Source: an uncultured Clostridia bacterium (lineage in GTDB: Bacteria > Bacillota > Clostridia > Oscillospirales > Ruminococcaceae). From it: a stretch of 64,000 bases of DNA. This document shows, in pieces, positions 47,776-57,090 of the stretch. Positions within the stretch are counted from its first letter, which is position 1. Each line of letters begins with the position of its first letter. A program made the translations under genes and the position numbers. The notes beneath the pieces were generated by a model, which did not search any database, was not told the DNA's origin, and saw only the letters and a program-made list of their open reading frames with translations. The stretch lies in the NCBI GenBank assembly GCA_947625155.1, contig CANQNG010000006.1, positions 1-64,000 of the forward strand. The letters run 5' to 3'.

Positions 47776-48573
47776 ATGAAATATCAAAACTGGCTGCTGC
47801 TCTTCTGTGCAGCGCTTTTCCTGACAGGCTGCGACCATGCTGCACCCGATACTTCCTCCGAAACGGCAGGACCCACCGAGGGCGTGGAGATCACTGCCCC
47901 GGCAGAGACCGAAACGCTCCCCCTTCCCACCAATGCCCCCCTCGCCGAGGCAGACCCGAACGCCGTGACCTTCGACGAGGTCGGTGCGGACATCGCTGTA
48001 CTGATCGCCGACGATGCAGCTGCCGTGACCGGGACGCTTTCGGTCGAAGCCGTTGAAGGGAACAACATGCTCAAACTCACGGACACTTCCACCACCGCAG
48101 CCAATTTGGAAACAGCCGTGCAGAAAGTGCGCATCAACGTCAGTCCTCTCCTCGCCCCGGAACAATTTGCGCTCGTTGACCGCATCGAATTCGACATCTA
48201 CGCCGAGGCAAAGGACACGCTGCTCGTCACAGAGGACGGCGAGAGCCGGCAAGCACCTGGCTGGATCGGCGGCGGCGGCGGTTCGGAGATGGCAGACAAG
48301 GACTGGTATACCTTTGCGGACTTTTCCGGTTCGGGGCTGAGTGAATACGTTCTCCCCCGCTGTGATGCGTGTCATGTGACGTTCAAATTCCTGCTTGCCG
48401 CATCCGGAAAAAAATGGGACGAGACCATGACAGAACCGAATTTCCAGATCATGCGCTGGGGCATGCAGAATGTTTCTGACCTGTATATCGACAATATCAC
48501 ATTCTACGATGCGGACGGGAATTCCATTCCGCTGACCTTGAGCGGTGCAGCCGAAGCGGCAGAAGCGACCTGA
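47776..48573 (+). CDS. lipoprotein with carbohydrate-binding-module-like beta domain (predicted)
   Basis: Lipobox LFLTGCD; DLYIDNITFYDADGNSIPLTL terminal strand pattern as in CBM/galactose-binding-like domains. Confidence 0.6.
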   Translation: MKYQNWLLLFCAALFLTGCDHAAPDTSSETAGPTEGVEITAPAETETLPLPTNAPLAEADPNAVTFDEVGADIAVLIADDAAAVTGTLSVEAVEGNNMLKLTDTSTTAANLETAVQKVRINVSPLLAPEQFALVDRIEFDIYAEAKDTLLVTEDGESRQAPGWIGGGGGSEMADKDWYTFADFSGSGLSEYVLPRCDACHVTFKFLLAASGKKWDETMTEPNFQIMRWGMQNVSDLYIDNITFYDADGNSIPLTLSGAAEAAEAT

Positions 48574-48757
48574 CCCTGCCGGACAGAAAGGGACAGTTTG
48601 TACAAAATGTATAGGTTTTCGGCTGGAGATATGCAGGATACATGCAATACGCTGATATGCTACCGGTGTTTCTTGACAAAGTCGGTCGTCTATGCTATAC
48701 TAGTAGGGTAAGTTTGATCTACCGGAAAGTACCGGATACATGATGGAGGATATGGAT

Positions 48758-49435
48758 ATGAAGAGGAAGATCACCGCTTGTGCGGCTGCCGCTGTAACGC
48801 TGCTGTCCCTGACAGGCTGCGGAAATGCCGCAAAGACCTATACTGACTATGTGCAGTCAGTACTGGACTGTACCTATAAGAATATCACCGACAAATACAT
48901 GGAGCTGACTGAGTCCACCACCGAAGAAGCTGCGGACGTTTATCAGGGCGAAGTCGATTATATGGTACAGCTCATTTACTACTATTATGATGTGTATGAG
49001 GACTATGTGGACGACAGCACAAAGACCGGCTACGAGGCACTTGCCAAGGATATTCTGGCAAAGGTGAATTACACCGTAGAACCGGCTGTACGTTCTGGAT
49101 CGTCCTACCATGTGACCGTGACCTCTCAGCCGATCGACTTCTGGGATATTACCTATGATGCCGTGAATGAACTTTATGATGACAAGTATGCTGATCGGTT
49201 TTTAGACGAGTCGTTGAGCGATGAGGACTATGAAGCAGCGGAAGGCGAATGGGCAAGCGATGTGCTGACGACGCTTTCCGGTTACACCTCACAGATCGGC
49301 TACAAGGACACACAGAGTACGATCGTGGAGATCACGACAGCCGATGACGGCACATATGGCATTGACGAGAAAATGTGGCTGGATATTGACGATCTGCTGC
49401 TGGATGTAGACGGAAATATCAGCAGTGACGAATAA
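48758..49435 (+). CDS. hypothetical lipoprotein
   Basis: MKRKITACAAAAVTLLSLTGCGN lipobox; promoter TTGACA-N17-TATACT upstream. Confidence 0.8.
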   Translation: MKRKITACAAAAVTLLSLTGCGNAAKTYTDYVQSVLDCTYKNITDKYMELTESTTEEAADVYQGEVDYMVQLIYYYYDVYEDYVDDSTKTGYEALAKDILAKVNYTVEPAVRSGSSYHVTVTSQPIDFWDITYDAVNELYDDKYADRFLDESLSDEDYEAAEGEWASDVLTTLSGYTSQIGYKDTQSTIVEITTADDGTYGIDEKMWLDIDDLLLDVDGNISSDE

Positions 49436-49442
49436 GACCAAA

Positions 49443-49473
49443 GATCCCTCTCCTTTCCGGAGAGGGATCTTTT
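49443..49473 (+). terminator. intrinsic terminator
   Basis: GATCCCTCTCC-TTTCC-GGAGAGGGATC then TTTTAT. Confidence 0.85.
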
Positions 49474-49491
49474 ATCCCCAAAAACCAAAGG

Positions 49492-50355
49492 TCACTTGTC
49501 CTCCAGCCTGCGCAGTTCCTTTTCCTCTCGGGAGACCCTTGTCCTGCCCTCCCGGAGGACTTCCACCTCGGAACGGTCGATCATGTAGGGTACAGCATCC
49601 TCCCCGTCCGGGCGGATGCGGAGCTTGCCGGTGATCAGATTGGCATCTTCCACTTGCCCTCTGCCCTGCGGTGTCCTGACGATCGAACCGATGCGGGGCG
49701 TGCATTTTTGCAGCTCTTCATACATTGCCTGTTCATGCTTGAGGCAGCACATCAGCCTGCCGCACGTGCCGGAAATTTTGGTAGGGTTGAGGGACAGTCC
49801 CTGCTCCTTTGCCATTTTGATAGAGACTGGCTGGAAATCGCTCAGATAGCCCCGGCAGCAGAATTCCCTGCCGCACACGCCCAAGCCCCCGAACATTTTT
49901 GCTTCATCCCGCACACCGATCTGCCGCAGTTCAATGCGCATCCGGAACACGGAAGCCAGATCCTTGACCAGCTCCCGGAAATCCACCCGCTGGTCTGCCG
50001 TGAAATAGAACAGCAGCTTACTGTTGTCAAAGGTACAGCTCACATCGACCAGCTTCATTTTCAAGCCACGCTGTGCGATCTTCTGTTCACAGACGGAAAA
50101 GGCACGCTTTTCCTTTTGGGCGTTCTGCTCCACCTGACGATGATCTTCCGGGCTCATGATGCGGACAACGTTTTTCAGGGGAGCAACGACCGACTCACTC
50201 TCAATACGGCGGTTCGGGATGGACACCGTGCCGCATTCCAGCCCCCGTGCCGTTTCCACGACCACCTTTGTACCCATGGGCAATTGCAGCCCGTTGGGCG
50301 AAAAATAGTACACCTTCCCGGTATTCTGAAAGCGTACACCAACGATCTCTGTCAT
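49492..50355 (-). CDS. PSP1/YaaT-like RICT protein
   Basis: IELRQIGVRDEAKMFGGLGVCGREFCCRGYLSDFQPVSIKMAKEQGLSLNPTKISGTCGRLMCCLKHE. Confidence 0.95.
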   Translation of the reverse strand: MTEIVGVRFQNTGKVYYFSPNGLQLPMGTKVVVETARGLECGTVSIPNRRIESESVVAPLKNVVRIMSPEDHRQVEQNAQKEKRAFSVCEQKIAQRGLKMKLVDVSCTFDNSKLLFYFTADQRVDFRELVKDLASVFRMRIELRQIGVRDEAKMFGGLGVCGREFCCRGYLSDFQPVSIKMAKEQGLSLNPTKISGTCGRLMCCLKHEQAMYEELQKCTPRIGSIVRTPQGRGQVEDANLITGKLRIRPDGEDAVPYMIDRSEVEVLREGRTRVSREEKELRRLEDK

Positions 50356-50416
50356 AGGACCTCCTTTGCTTTTCTCCCTTGGTAAGGGAGGACCGCTATA
50401 TGATAACATGCATACT

Positions 50417-51382
50417 TCAAACCGACAGCGCTCCGCCCAAGGCAGCAAGGGTGAGCTTCACGCTGACACTTGCCTGCAAGGCATCCGCAGCTTCCTGTAC
50501 CGCCGTGTGCAGCTTCCGGAACCGTGACAGGGAGAGCTGCCCGGAAAGCAGCTGTGCGCTCCTCTGGTCGCAGCCCATACGGGGGGGATCCGGACGGTAC
50601 TGCATCACCAGCGCATCCCGGAGCTGCCTGTCGAGCAGCCGGAGCAGCACCGCCGCAGTCTGCCTATCCTTTTCAAAGCCTGCCAAAATACGCAGCACCT
50701 CGTAGCTGCTGCGCTTGGCGACTGCCTCTGTGAGGGCAGCGACCTGCCGGGTCAGTTCCTGCTTGTCCGTATCCTCCAGCCATTCCACGGCATTGCCGAT
50801 ATTCCCCCCGCAAGCCTGCACCGCACGTTCTGCATCGGCAGGTGAGCACTCGTGTGCTTCGGTCAGTGCCATGCGGCACTCCTCCGGCGAACACGGGCGC
50901 ACCGCAAGCGGCACGACCCTCGAAAGCATCGTCGGCAGCAAAGCGTTTCGATGCTCGGCAGTAAACAGCAGCAGCACATGCGGCGGCGGTTCTTCCGTCA
51001 GCTTGAGCAAAGTATTCTGCGCCCGTGAGTCCATGCCGTCGCAGTCCGCAAAAAGATAGACCTTCCGTTCTCCGTCATTCGGGGCAACGATGGCATCCTT
51101 GCAGATCGTGCGCACAGTCTCCACGGAAAAGCCATTCTTCTTGCCGCTGTGTTCTGCCCAGATCACATCCGGGTGAATGTCCTGCATCACCTTGCGGCAG
51201 CTTTTGCAAGTGCCGCAGGGGGCATTGCCGCTTTTACAAAGGGCAGCCATGGCAAAATACCGTGCGATCGTCCGCCGTCCCATGCCCTTTTCCCCGAAGA
51301 TCAGGGCAGCATGCGGGATCCTGTCCTGCGCTGCCATGGTACGGATGAGGGAGAGGATGGCATCATTTCCGTAGATCTTCAT
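50417..51382 (-). CDS. holB: DNA polymerase III delta-prime subunit
   Basis: RIPHAALIFGEKGMGRRTIARYFA, CGTCKSCR zinc motif, NTLLKLTEEPPPHVLLLF. Confidence 0.92.
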   Translation of the reverse strand: MKIYGNDAILSLIRTMAAQDRIPHAALIFGEKGMGRRTIARYFAMAALCKSGNAPCGTCKSCRKVMQDIHPDVIWAEHSGKKNGFSVETVRTICKDAIVAPNDGERKVYLFADCDGMDSRAQNTLLKLTEEPPPHVLLLFTAEHRNALLPTMLSRVVPLAVRPCSPEECRMALTEAHECSPADAERAVQACGGNIGNAVEWLEDTDKQELTRQVAALTEAVAKRSSYEVLRILAGFEKDRQTAAVLLRLLDRQLRDALVMQYRPDPPRMGCDQRSAQLLSGQLSLSRFRKLHTAVQEAADALQASVSVKLTLAALGGALSV

Positions 51383-51696
51383 ACTTTCTCAAAATGCTCC
51401 ACATCGGTCACAAAGATCGTAGCACCGCCGGTCTCCACCTCGACCGGGAACTCAGCCCCGGCAGCAAAGGACACGCCGGACGGCACGGTACGCTTGCGCC
51501 GATGAGATTTTTCACGGATCACGTCAATGACAGCACGCACCCGTTCATCCTCTACGCACATGAGGAACGTGGTATTCCCGGCGCTCAAAAAGCTGCCGGT
51601 AGAGGCAAGCTTCGTGGCGAAAAAGCCGTTCTTCGCAAGGGCTTTGGCAACAGCCTGACTGTCATCACCGCCCACGATGGCAAACACAAGTTTCAT
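51379..51696 (-). CDS. darA: cyclic-di-AMP receptor (DarA/PstA family)
   Basis: MKLVFAIVGGDDSQAVAKALAKNGFFATKLASTGSFLSAGNTTFLMCVED; adjacent to holB and yaaT-like as in Firmicutes. Confidence 0.9.
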   Translation of the reverse strand: MKLVFAIVGGDDSQAVAKALAKNGFFATKLASTGSFLSAGNTTFLMCVEDERVRAVIDVIREKSHRRKRTVPSGVSFAAGAEFPVEVETGGATIFVTDVEHFEKV

Positions 51697-51805
51697 AGGA
51701 TCCTGCTCCTTTCGGTCGCCTATGTTTCTATTATAGCATATTCTCCGTGAAATTGCAATTGTTTTTATGATTTTTTCAGGGCGTGGATCAGCAGATCCAA
51801 AAGCA

Positions 51806-51840
51806 GACAAAAAAAGAGGGTCGGATGCGAACATCCGACC
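51806..51840 (-). terminator. intrinsic terminator of candidate ncRNA upstream of darA
   Basis: GGTCGGATG-TTCG-CATCCGACC followed on minus strand by CTCTTTTTTT. Confidence 0.85.
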
Positions 51841-52084
51841 AGAATAGAAAGGGTATTATGAAGAAAAGCGTATCAGAAACCTCCCCGCAGCGACCGGAAA
51901 CTTTACCCGACTGGCAAAGTATTTTCCTTGCATACCAGTGCTGCCCGGAGGCGCAGCTTGCGGGCGGCTTTCGCCGCCAAAACAGAAGATGATGAATAGG
52001 AAGAAAGCTTAACAAAATATCCATGCCGGGAGTACCCCGCTCCCTGACAGGACGTTAAGAAATGATTCCAGAACTCCTATATCC
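51808..52084 (-). ncRNA. candidate stand-alone structured ncRNA (~275 nt)
   Basis: Own promoter TTGCGA-N17-TAAAAT (52120-52092, minus) and terminator; two long rod-like hairpins; no convincing ORF. Confidence 0.5.
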
Positions 52085-52316
52085 ATTTTCTATTTTAACA
52101 AATTGTTCAATATTTCGCAACCCCAAAAATGCAGAAAAGGTGGATAATTTGCAGATTTGCCGATGCAAGCCTGATTTTTATAGAAACTGTCAAAAGAAGA
52201 AAACGATTTCGTCTAATATTTGGTTTCTATGACTAAATTCCCCGTTTCGGTTGATTTCGACAGTGCGTTGTGCTATAATTAGGATATATTCTCCGTTCTA
52301 CAGAAAGGAAACGATC

Positions 52317-53105
52317 ATGCTCGCAGCGATCAAGAATTTCTGGCTGCTTCTGAAAAAGCACCAGTTTCTGTTTGAAGAACTCGTCAAACGGGATTTCAAA
52401 AAAAAATACAAGCGTACCATTCTCGGCATGCTCTGGAGCCTGCTCTCCCCGATGTTCCAACTGCTCATCATGAGCATCGTCTTTACGCAGTTTTTCGGGC
52501 GGGACAAGCCGCACTACACGATCTACCTGTTTGCCGGGAATCTGACCTACTCGTTTTTCCGGGACTCCACCTACGGGGGGATGAATTCGCTGATGTCGAA
52601 TGCGGGTATCATCACGAAGATCAATCTTCCCAAATATATGTTCCTCCTCTCGAAGAATGTCGCCTCGCTCATCAATTTCGGGCTGACGCTGATCATTTTC
52701 ATGATATTCATGGCAGTGGACGGGATCGCGTTTTCGTTCCGGTTCCTGATGCTGCTGTACCCGATCTTGTGGCTGATCGTGTTCAATATCGGGGCAGGCT
52801 TTATCCTGTCGGCGCTGTTCGTCCTGTTCAAGGATATCCAGTATCTGTACGACATTTTCACCCTGATGCTGATGTACCTGTCGGCGATCTTTTACTATGT
52901 GGATGCCTACCCGGAATATGCGCAGAGATTGTTCTACCTCAACCCGCTGTACGTATACATCACCTATATCCGGCACATCGTCATTGACGGCTATATCCCG
53001 GGATGGGGGACACATCTGCTGTGTGCGGTGTACGGCATCGGTACACTGACGATCGGGGCATTGATCTACAAGAAGAACAACTATAAATTCCTGTACTATA
53101 TGTAA
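52317..53105 (+). CDS. ABC-2 type polysaccharide/teichoic acid exporter permease (TagG/Wzm-like)
   Basis: ELVKRDFKKKYKRTILGMLWSLLSPMFQLLIMSIVF; ~6 TM; GYIPGWGTHLL. Confidence 0.9.
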   Translation: MLAAIKNFWLLLKKHQFLFEELVKRDFKKKYKRTILGMLWSLLSPMFQLLIMSIVFTQFFGRDKPHYTIYLFAGNLTYSFFRDSTYGGMNSLMSNAGIITKINLPKYMFLLSKNVASLINFGLTLIIFMIFMAVDGIAFSFRFLMLLYPILWLIVFNIGAGFILSALFVLFKDIQYLYDIFTLMLMYLSAIFYYVDAYPEYAQRLFYLNPLYVYITYIRHIVIDGYIPGWGTHLLCAVYGIGTLTIGALIYKKNNYKFLYYM

Positions 53106-53118
53106 GGAGGCGGACAAG

Positions 53119-53856
53119 TTGCTGACAATTGAACTGCAGGATGTGTCCGTTTCCTATGTGGTGGGCGATTTTTCCACGGTCGGTCTGAAAGACATCCTCA
53201 TCCAGCGCCTGAAAGGGACATACAAGGAAAAGACCTTCACCGCTGTCAAGCATGTATCTTTCACCCTTGAAAAGGGCGAACTGCTCGGTATCGTGGGCGC
53301 AAACGGTGCAGGCAAGTCCACATTGCTCAAGGTCATTTCCGGCATCATGCGCCCGACAGAGGGCAGCATGACGGTAAAAGGCTCGATCGCTTCTCTGCTC
53401 GAACTGGGCACGGGATTTGACGGCGACCTGACGGTCAGGGAAAATACATTCCTGCGGGGTGCGATGCTTGGCTACACAAGGGACTTCATGAACCGCACCT
53501 ATAAGGACATCATCGCCTTTGCGGAACTCGAAGAATTTGAGGACAGGCTGTTTTCCCATCTCTCGTCCGGCATGCGCTCCCGGCTCGCATTTTCCATCGC
53601 CTGTCTGGTGAACCCGGATATTCTTATTTTAGATGAAGTGCTGTCGGTCGGGGACGGTGCATTCAAGAAAAAAAGCGAGGAGAAAATGCTGGAGATCATC
53701 CGGGGCGGTGCGACGACTTTGCTCGTGTCGCATTCCCTTGACCAGATACGCCGTCTGGCGACCAAAGTCCTCTGGCTGGACAGAGGGGAACAGATCGCTT
53801 TCGGAGAGACGAAAGAGATCTGCGACCGCTATCAGGCATTCCTGAACCAAAAATAG
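53119..53856 (+). CDS. ABC-type polysaccharide/teichoic acid exporter ATP-binding protein (TagH/Wzt-like)
   Basis: VKHVSFTLEKGELLGIVGANGAGKSTLLKVISGI, LSSGMRSRLAFSIA, ILILDEVLSVGD. Confidence 0.93.
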   Translation: MLTIELQDVSVSYVVGDFSTVGLKDILIQRLKGTYKEKTFTAVKHVSFTLEKGELLGIVGANGAGKSTLLKVISGIMRPTEGSMTVKGSIASLLELGTGFDGDLTVRENTFLRGAMLGYTRDFMNRTYKDIIAFAELEEFEDRLFSHLSSGMRSRLAFSIACLVNPDILILDEVLSVGDGAFKKKSEEKMLEIIRGGATTLLVSHSLDQIRRLATKVLWLDRGEQIAFGETKEICDRYQAFLNQK

Positions 53857-53992
53857 GCGGCAGGCTGGCAGCGTGACGGCGGCAGGCTGCCGCATCCGAT
53901 CTGCCTCCCACCGGCAGGCTGCCGGCTCCGTTGTGCCTCCCAATGCCGGGCTATGCCCGGCAAAGGTCGGCTTGCTCGACTGCTGCTTTTAT
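53856..53992. repeat. dispersed modular intergenic repeat (copy 5)
   Basis: GGCAGGCTGCCGC...CTGCCTCCCACCGGCAGGCTGCCGGCTCCGTTGTGCCTCCCAATGCCGGGCTATGCCCGGCAAAGGTCGGCTTGCTCGACTG. Confidence 0.8.
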
Positions 53993-54070
53993 CCTTTTTC
54001 TCTCATTGACATTTCCATTAAATTATGTTATACTTTAGATAGTTCCAAATTTACAGCGAGGTGATACATC

Positions 54071-55255
54071 ATGCCATTCAGCGAGACCGCCGTGCGCAGC
54101 GCCATAGCTTCCGGCGCTATGCAGGCATTCTACCAACCCCAGTATGACGCAGTGACAGCAAAAGTCAAAAGTGCCGAGGCACTTGTCCGGTGGATCGGAC
54201 CGGACGGAACGATCATCCCACCCGCCCGCTTTATCCCACAGGCGGAACAGTCCGACCTCATTATGGAGATCGACTGGCATATGGCACGCTGTGCGTGCGA
54301 AATGCTGCTGAAACAGAAACAAAAGCTGCCGGTCGCTGTCAATTTCTCCCGCCGGCACATCAAGGAGACCGACTTTGCACAGCGGCTTTCCGAGCTTGTG
54401 GACAGCTACGGTCTGGCGCATCATCTCCTTGAGGTGGAGATCACCGAATCTGCCATGGTCAACGAGGAGGAACACATCCTCGGCTGGATCAACAGCGTCC
54501 GGGCAGCAGGATTCAGTGTGGCGATCGATGACTTCGGCAGCGGGCTTTCTTCCCTGCAATTCGTCAAGGATATGCCTGCCGATGTCCTGAAGATCGACAG
54601 ATCCCTGCTCAGTCACAACTGCGAGAACGAAAAGGAACGCATCGTGCTGGAGAGCATTTTCTACTTTGCACACCGCCTGCATATGACGACCATTGCGGAA
54701 GGTGTGGAAACCAAGGAACAGCTTGCCTTTATGCGCACCTGTGACTGCGGAAAGATCCAAGGCTTTATCTTTGCCAAGCCTCTGCCCGAAACGGATTATC
54801 TCTCCCTCTGCGAGATCAACGCCTCCGCCGACGAGCCATTTGACATTCTGGGAGCGCAAAGCCCCGCAAGTGCCTCGGCGCTGCTCATGGGTGTCGTGTT
54901 CCGGAAATATCCGCTCGTCATTTTCTCCAATCTCACCCGGAACACCTTCTACATGATGGCTTACGAATGCTTCACGTCCACAGGCTGCCCGTCCACAGGG
55001 GTCTTTGATGAGCTGATCCTGCACGGGGCAAGTTCCATGTACCCGGACGACCAGCAGCCCTTTGCAAGCACCTTTTCCCGTGAAAATCTCCTGAAAGCCC
55101 ATGCCGCCGGCGAACCGTTCGTCCGCCTTGTCACCCGGCAAAAAGGGGATGACGGCATCTATCGGCGTGTCGAAACGACCGACTATTTCGTGAAAAGCCC
55201 CTCCTCCGAGGATGTGCTGGTCATTACGCTCTGTGAAAATTTGGCAGAGGAATAG
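54071..55255 (+). CDS. EAL domain cyclic-di-GMP phosphodiesterase
   Basis: AEALVRW, VNFSRRHI, EITESAM, AIDDFGSGLSSL, DVLKIDRSLL, AEGVET, QGF all conserved; no GGDEF. Confidence 0.95.
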   Translation: MPFSETAVRSAIASGAMQAFYQPQYDAVTAKVKSAEALVRWIGPDGTIIPPARFIPQAEQSDLIMEIDWHMARCACEMLLKQKQKLPVAVNFSRRHIKETDFAQRLSELVDSYGLAHHLLEVEITESAMVNEEEHILGWINSVRAAGFSVAIDDFGSGLSSLQFVKDMPADVLKIDRSLLSHNCENEKERIVLESIFYFAHRLHMTTIAEGVETKEQLAFMRTCDCGKIQGFIFAKPLPETDYLSLCEINASADEPFDILGAQSPASASALLMGVVFRKYPLVIFSNLTRNTFYMMAYECFTSTGCPSTGVFDELILHGASSMYPDDQQPFASTFSRENLLKAHAAGEPFVRLVTRQKGDDGIYRRVETTDYFVKSPSSEDVLVITLCENLAEE

Positions 55256-55272
55256 AACTTTTACTGAAAAGA

Positions 55273-55298
55273 CCCCCTTTCCCACGTGGGAAAGGGGG
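55273..55298. terminator. bidirectional terminator palindrome
   Basis: CCCCCTTTCCCACGTGGGAAAGGGGG between convergent EAL gene and aspS. Confidence 0.75.
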
Positions 55299-55305
55299 CT
55301 GTTCG

Positions 55306-57075
55306 TTACGCCTTGACTGCGATACCGAGTACATCAAGACTTTCTTTTTCCACCGGAGAGGGACACTGGCTCATGACCTCGGAGGCATCCTTGACTTTCG
55401 GGAATGCTACCACGTCACGCAGGCTTTCTGCGCCGCTGAGTACCATAGCAAGCCTGTCCAGCCCGATACCCATGCCGCCGTGCGGGGGCGCACCATAGCG
55501 GTAAGCCTCCACGAGGAAGCCGAATTTCTCCTCGATCTCCGCCTCGCTCATGCCGAGCGCACGGAACATCTGCTCCTGCAAGGCAGGATCTGTGATACGC
55601 ATGGAACCCGAACTCAACTCCACACCGTTCAGCACGAGGTCGAACGATTTCGCCGTTACCCGTGCCGGGTCGCTTTCGAGGTAGGGGATGCAGGATTCCT
55701 CCGGCATCGTGAACGGGTGATGCATTGCCACCCATGCGCCCGTTTCCTCATCCTTTTCAAAGAACGGCATCTGCGTCACGTACAGGAAGTTGAGCTTGTC
55801 TTTCGGGATGATGTCAAGCTTCCGTGCGACCTCCAGCCGGAGCGCACCAAGCGTCGGGAGCGTTACCGCATTTTTATCTGCCACGAACAGTGCCACATCG
55901 CCCTGTGTGCAGCCGACTGCCTGTAACAGTTCCGCAAGTGCCTCTTCCGTGAAGAATTTCCCGAACGAGCAGGACGGTTTTTCCTCCGTCCACCGCACGT
56001 AGGCAAGCCCCTTTGCACCGATACCACGGACAAATTCCGTCAGCTTGTCGATCTCCTTGCGGGAAAGGGTCTTAGCGGCTTGCTTTGCCACGATGCACCG
56101 TACACTGCCGCCGGACTGCACCGCACCGGAGAACACCCCGAACCCGGAATCCTTCACCAGTGCCGAAACATCCTGCAGCTCCATCCCGAACCGGGTATCC
56201 GGCTTGTCCGACCCGAACCGCTGCATTGCCTCTGCATAGGGCATCCGGGGCAGCGGCAGTGCAACATCCCTGCCGAGGATCTCCTTGACGACCGTCTGCA
56301 CAAAGCCCTCGATCAGCTCTAAAATATCGTCTACGTCCACAAAGGACATCTCGAAGTCGATCTGTGTGAATTCCGGCTGACGATCGGCACGCAGATCCTC
56401 ATCCCGGAAACACCTTGCGATCTGGAAATACCGTTCCATGCCTGCTACCATCAGAAGCTGCTTGTAGATCTGCGGCGACTGCGGGAGCGCATAAAATTCC
56501 CCCGGATGCACTCTGGACGGTATCAGGTAGTCCCGTGCGCCCTCCGGTGTAGACCGCATCATCATCGGTGTCTCGATCTCAATGAAATCATGGGCATAGA
56601 AATACTCTCTGGCACACTTGGCGATCTTATGCCGCAGGATCAGGTTCTGCTGCAGCGGCGCACGGCGCAGGTCAAGATAGCGGTATTTCAGGCGGAGATC
56701 TTCATTGGCATTCACCTCGTCCCCGATCACGAACGGGGTCGTTTCTGCCTTTGCTAAAATGCGCAGTTCCTCCGGCTTGATCTCGATCCTGCCGGTCGGC
56801 ATATCGGGGTTGATGCTTTCCCGCTGTACGGCTGTCCCCTTGACGAGGAGGACATACTCGCTGTGGCAGGAAGCCGCTTTCTCAAACAATTCCCTGTCCG
56901 TATCGTCCCCGAAAGCAAGCTGCACTACGCCGCTTCTGTCCCGCAGCGTAATAAACATCAGATTGCCGAGCTTGCGCACACGCTGCACGAAGCCGCCGAC
57001 AACGACCTGCATGCCCGGTCCTGTGACTTCTCCGCAGCCGTGTGTGCGGCGGAGCGTTCCCATCATTTCTTCCAT
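55306..57075 (-). CDS. aspS: aspartyl-tRNA synthetase
   Basis: VGGFVQRVRKLGNLMFITLRDRSGVVQL; RDYLIPSRVHPGEFYALPQSPQ; GAPPHGGMGIGLDRLAMVL. Confidence 0.98.
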   Translation of the reverse strand: MEEMMGTLRRTHGCGEVTGPGMQVVVGGFVQRVRKLGNLMFITLRDRSGVVQLAFGDDTDRELFEKAASCHSEYVLLVKGTAVQRESINPDMPTGRIEIKPEELRILAKAETTPFVIGDEVNANEDLRLKYRYLDLRRAPLQQNLILRHKIAKCAREYFYAHDFIEIETPMMMRSTPEGARDYLIPSRVHPGEFYALPQSPQIYKQLLMVAGMERYFQIARCFRDEDLRADRQPEFTQIDFEMSFVDVDDILELIEGFVQTVVKEILGRDVALPLPRMPYAEAMQRFGSDKPDTRFGMELQDVSALVKDSGFGVFSGAVQSGGSVRCIVAKQAAKTLSRKEIDKLTEFVRGIGAKGLAYVRWTEEKPSCSFGKFFTEEALAELLQAVGCTQGDVALFVADKNAVTLPTLGALRLEVARKLDIIPKDKLNFLYVTQMPFFEKDEETGAWVAMHHPFTMPEESCIPYLESDPARVTAKSFDLVLNGVELSSGSMRITDPALQEQMFRALGMSEAEIEEKFGFLVEAYRYGAPPHGGMGIGLDRLAMVLSGAESLRDVVAFPKVKDASEVMSQCPSPVEKESLDVLGIAVKA

Positions 57076-57090
57076 GTTCCGTTCCTCCTG

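Noticed and set aside
51788-52024. 78-aa minus-strand ORF inside the candidate ncRNA
   Set aside because: Composition implausible (FVCFWIC end), no RBS, runs through the terminator; a plus-strand 69-aa ORF here is also unsupported.
51806-52084. Identity of the ncRNA as SRP RNA, tmRNA or RNase P
   Set aside because: Signature motifs (GGUCCGGAAGGAAGCAGC; tRNA-like ends; GAGGAAAGUCC/ACAGAAA) not found on either strand.
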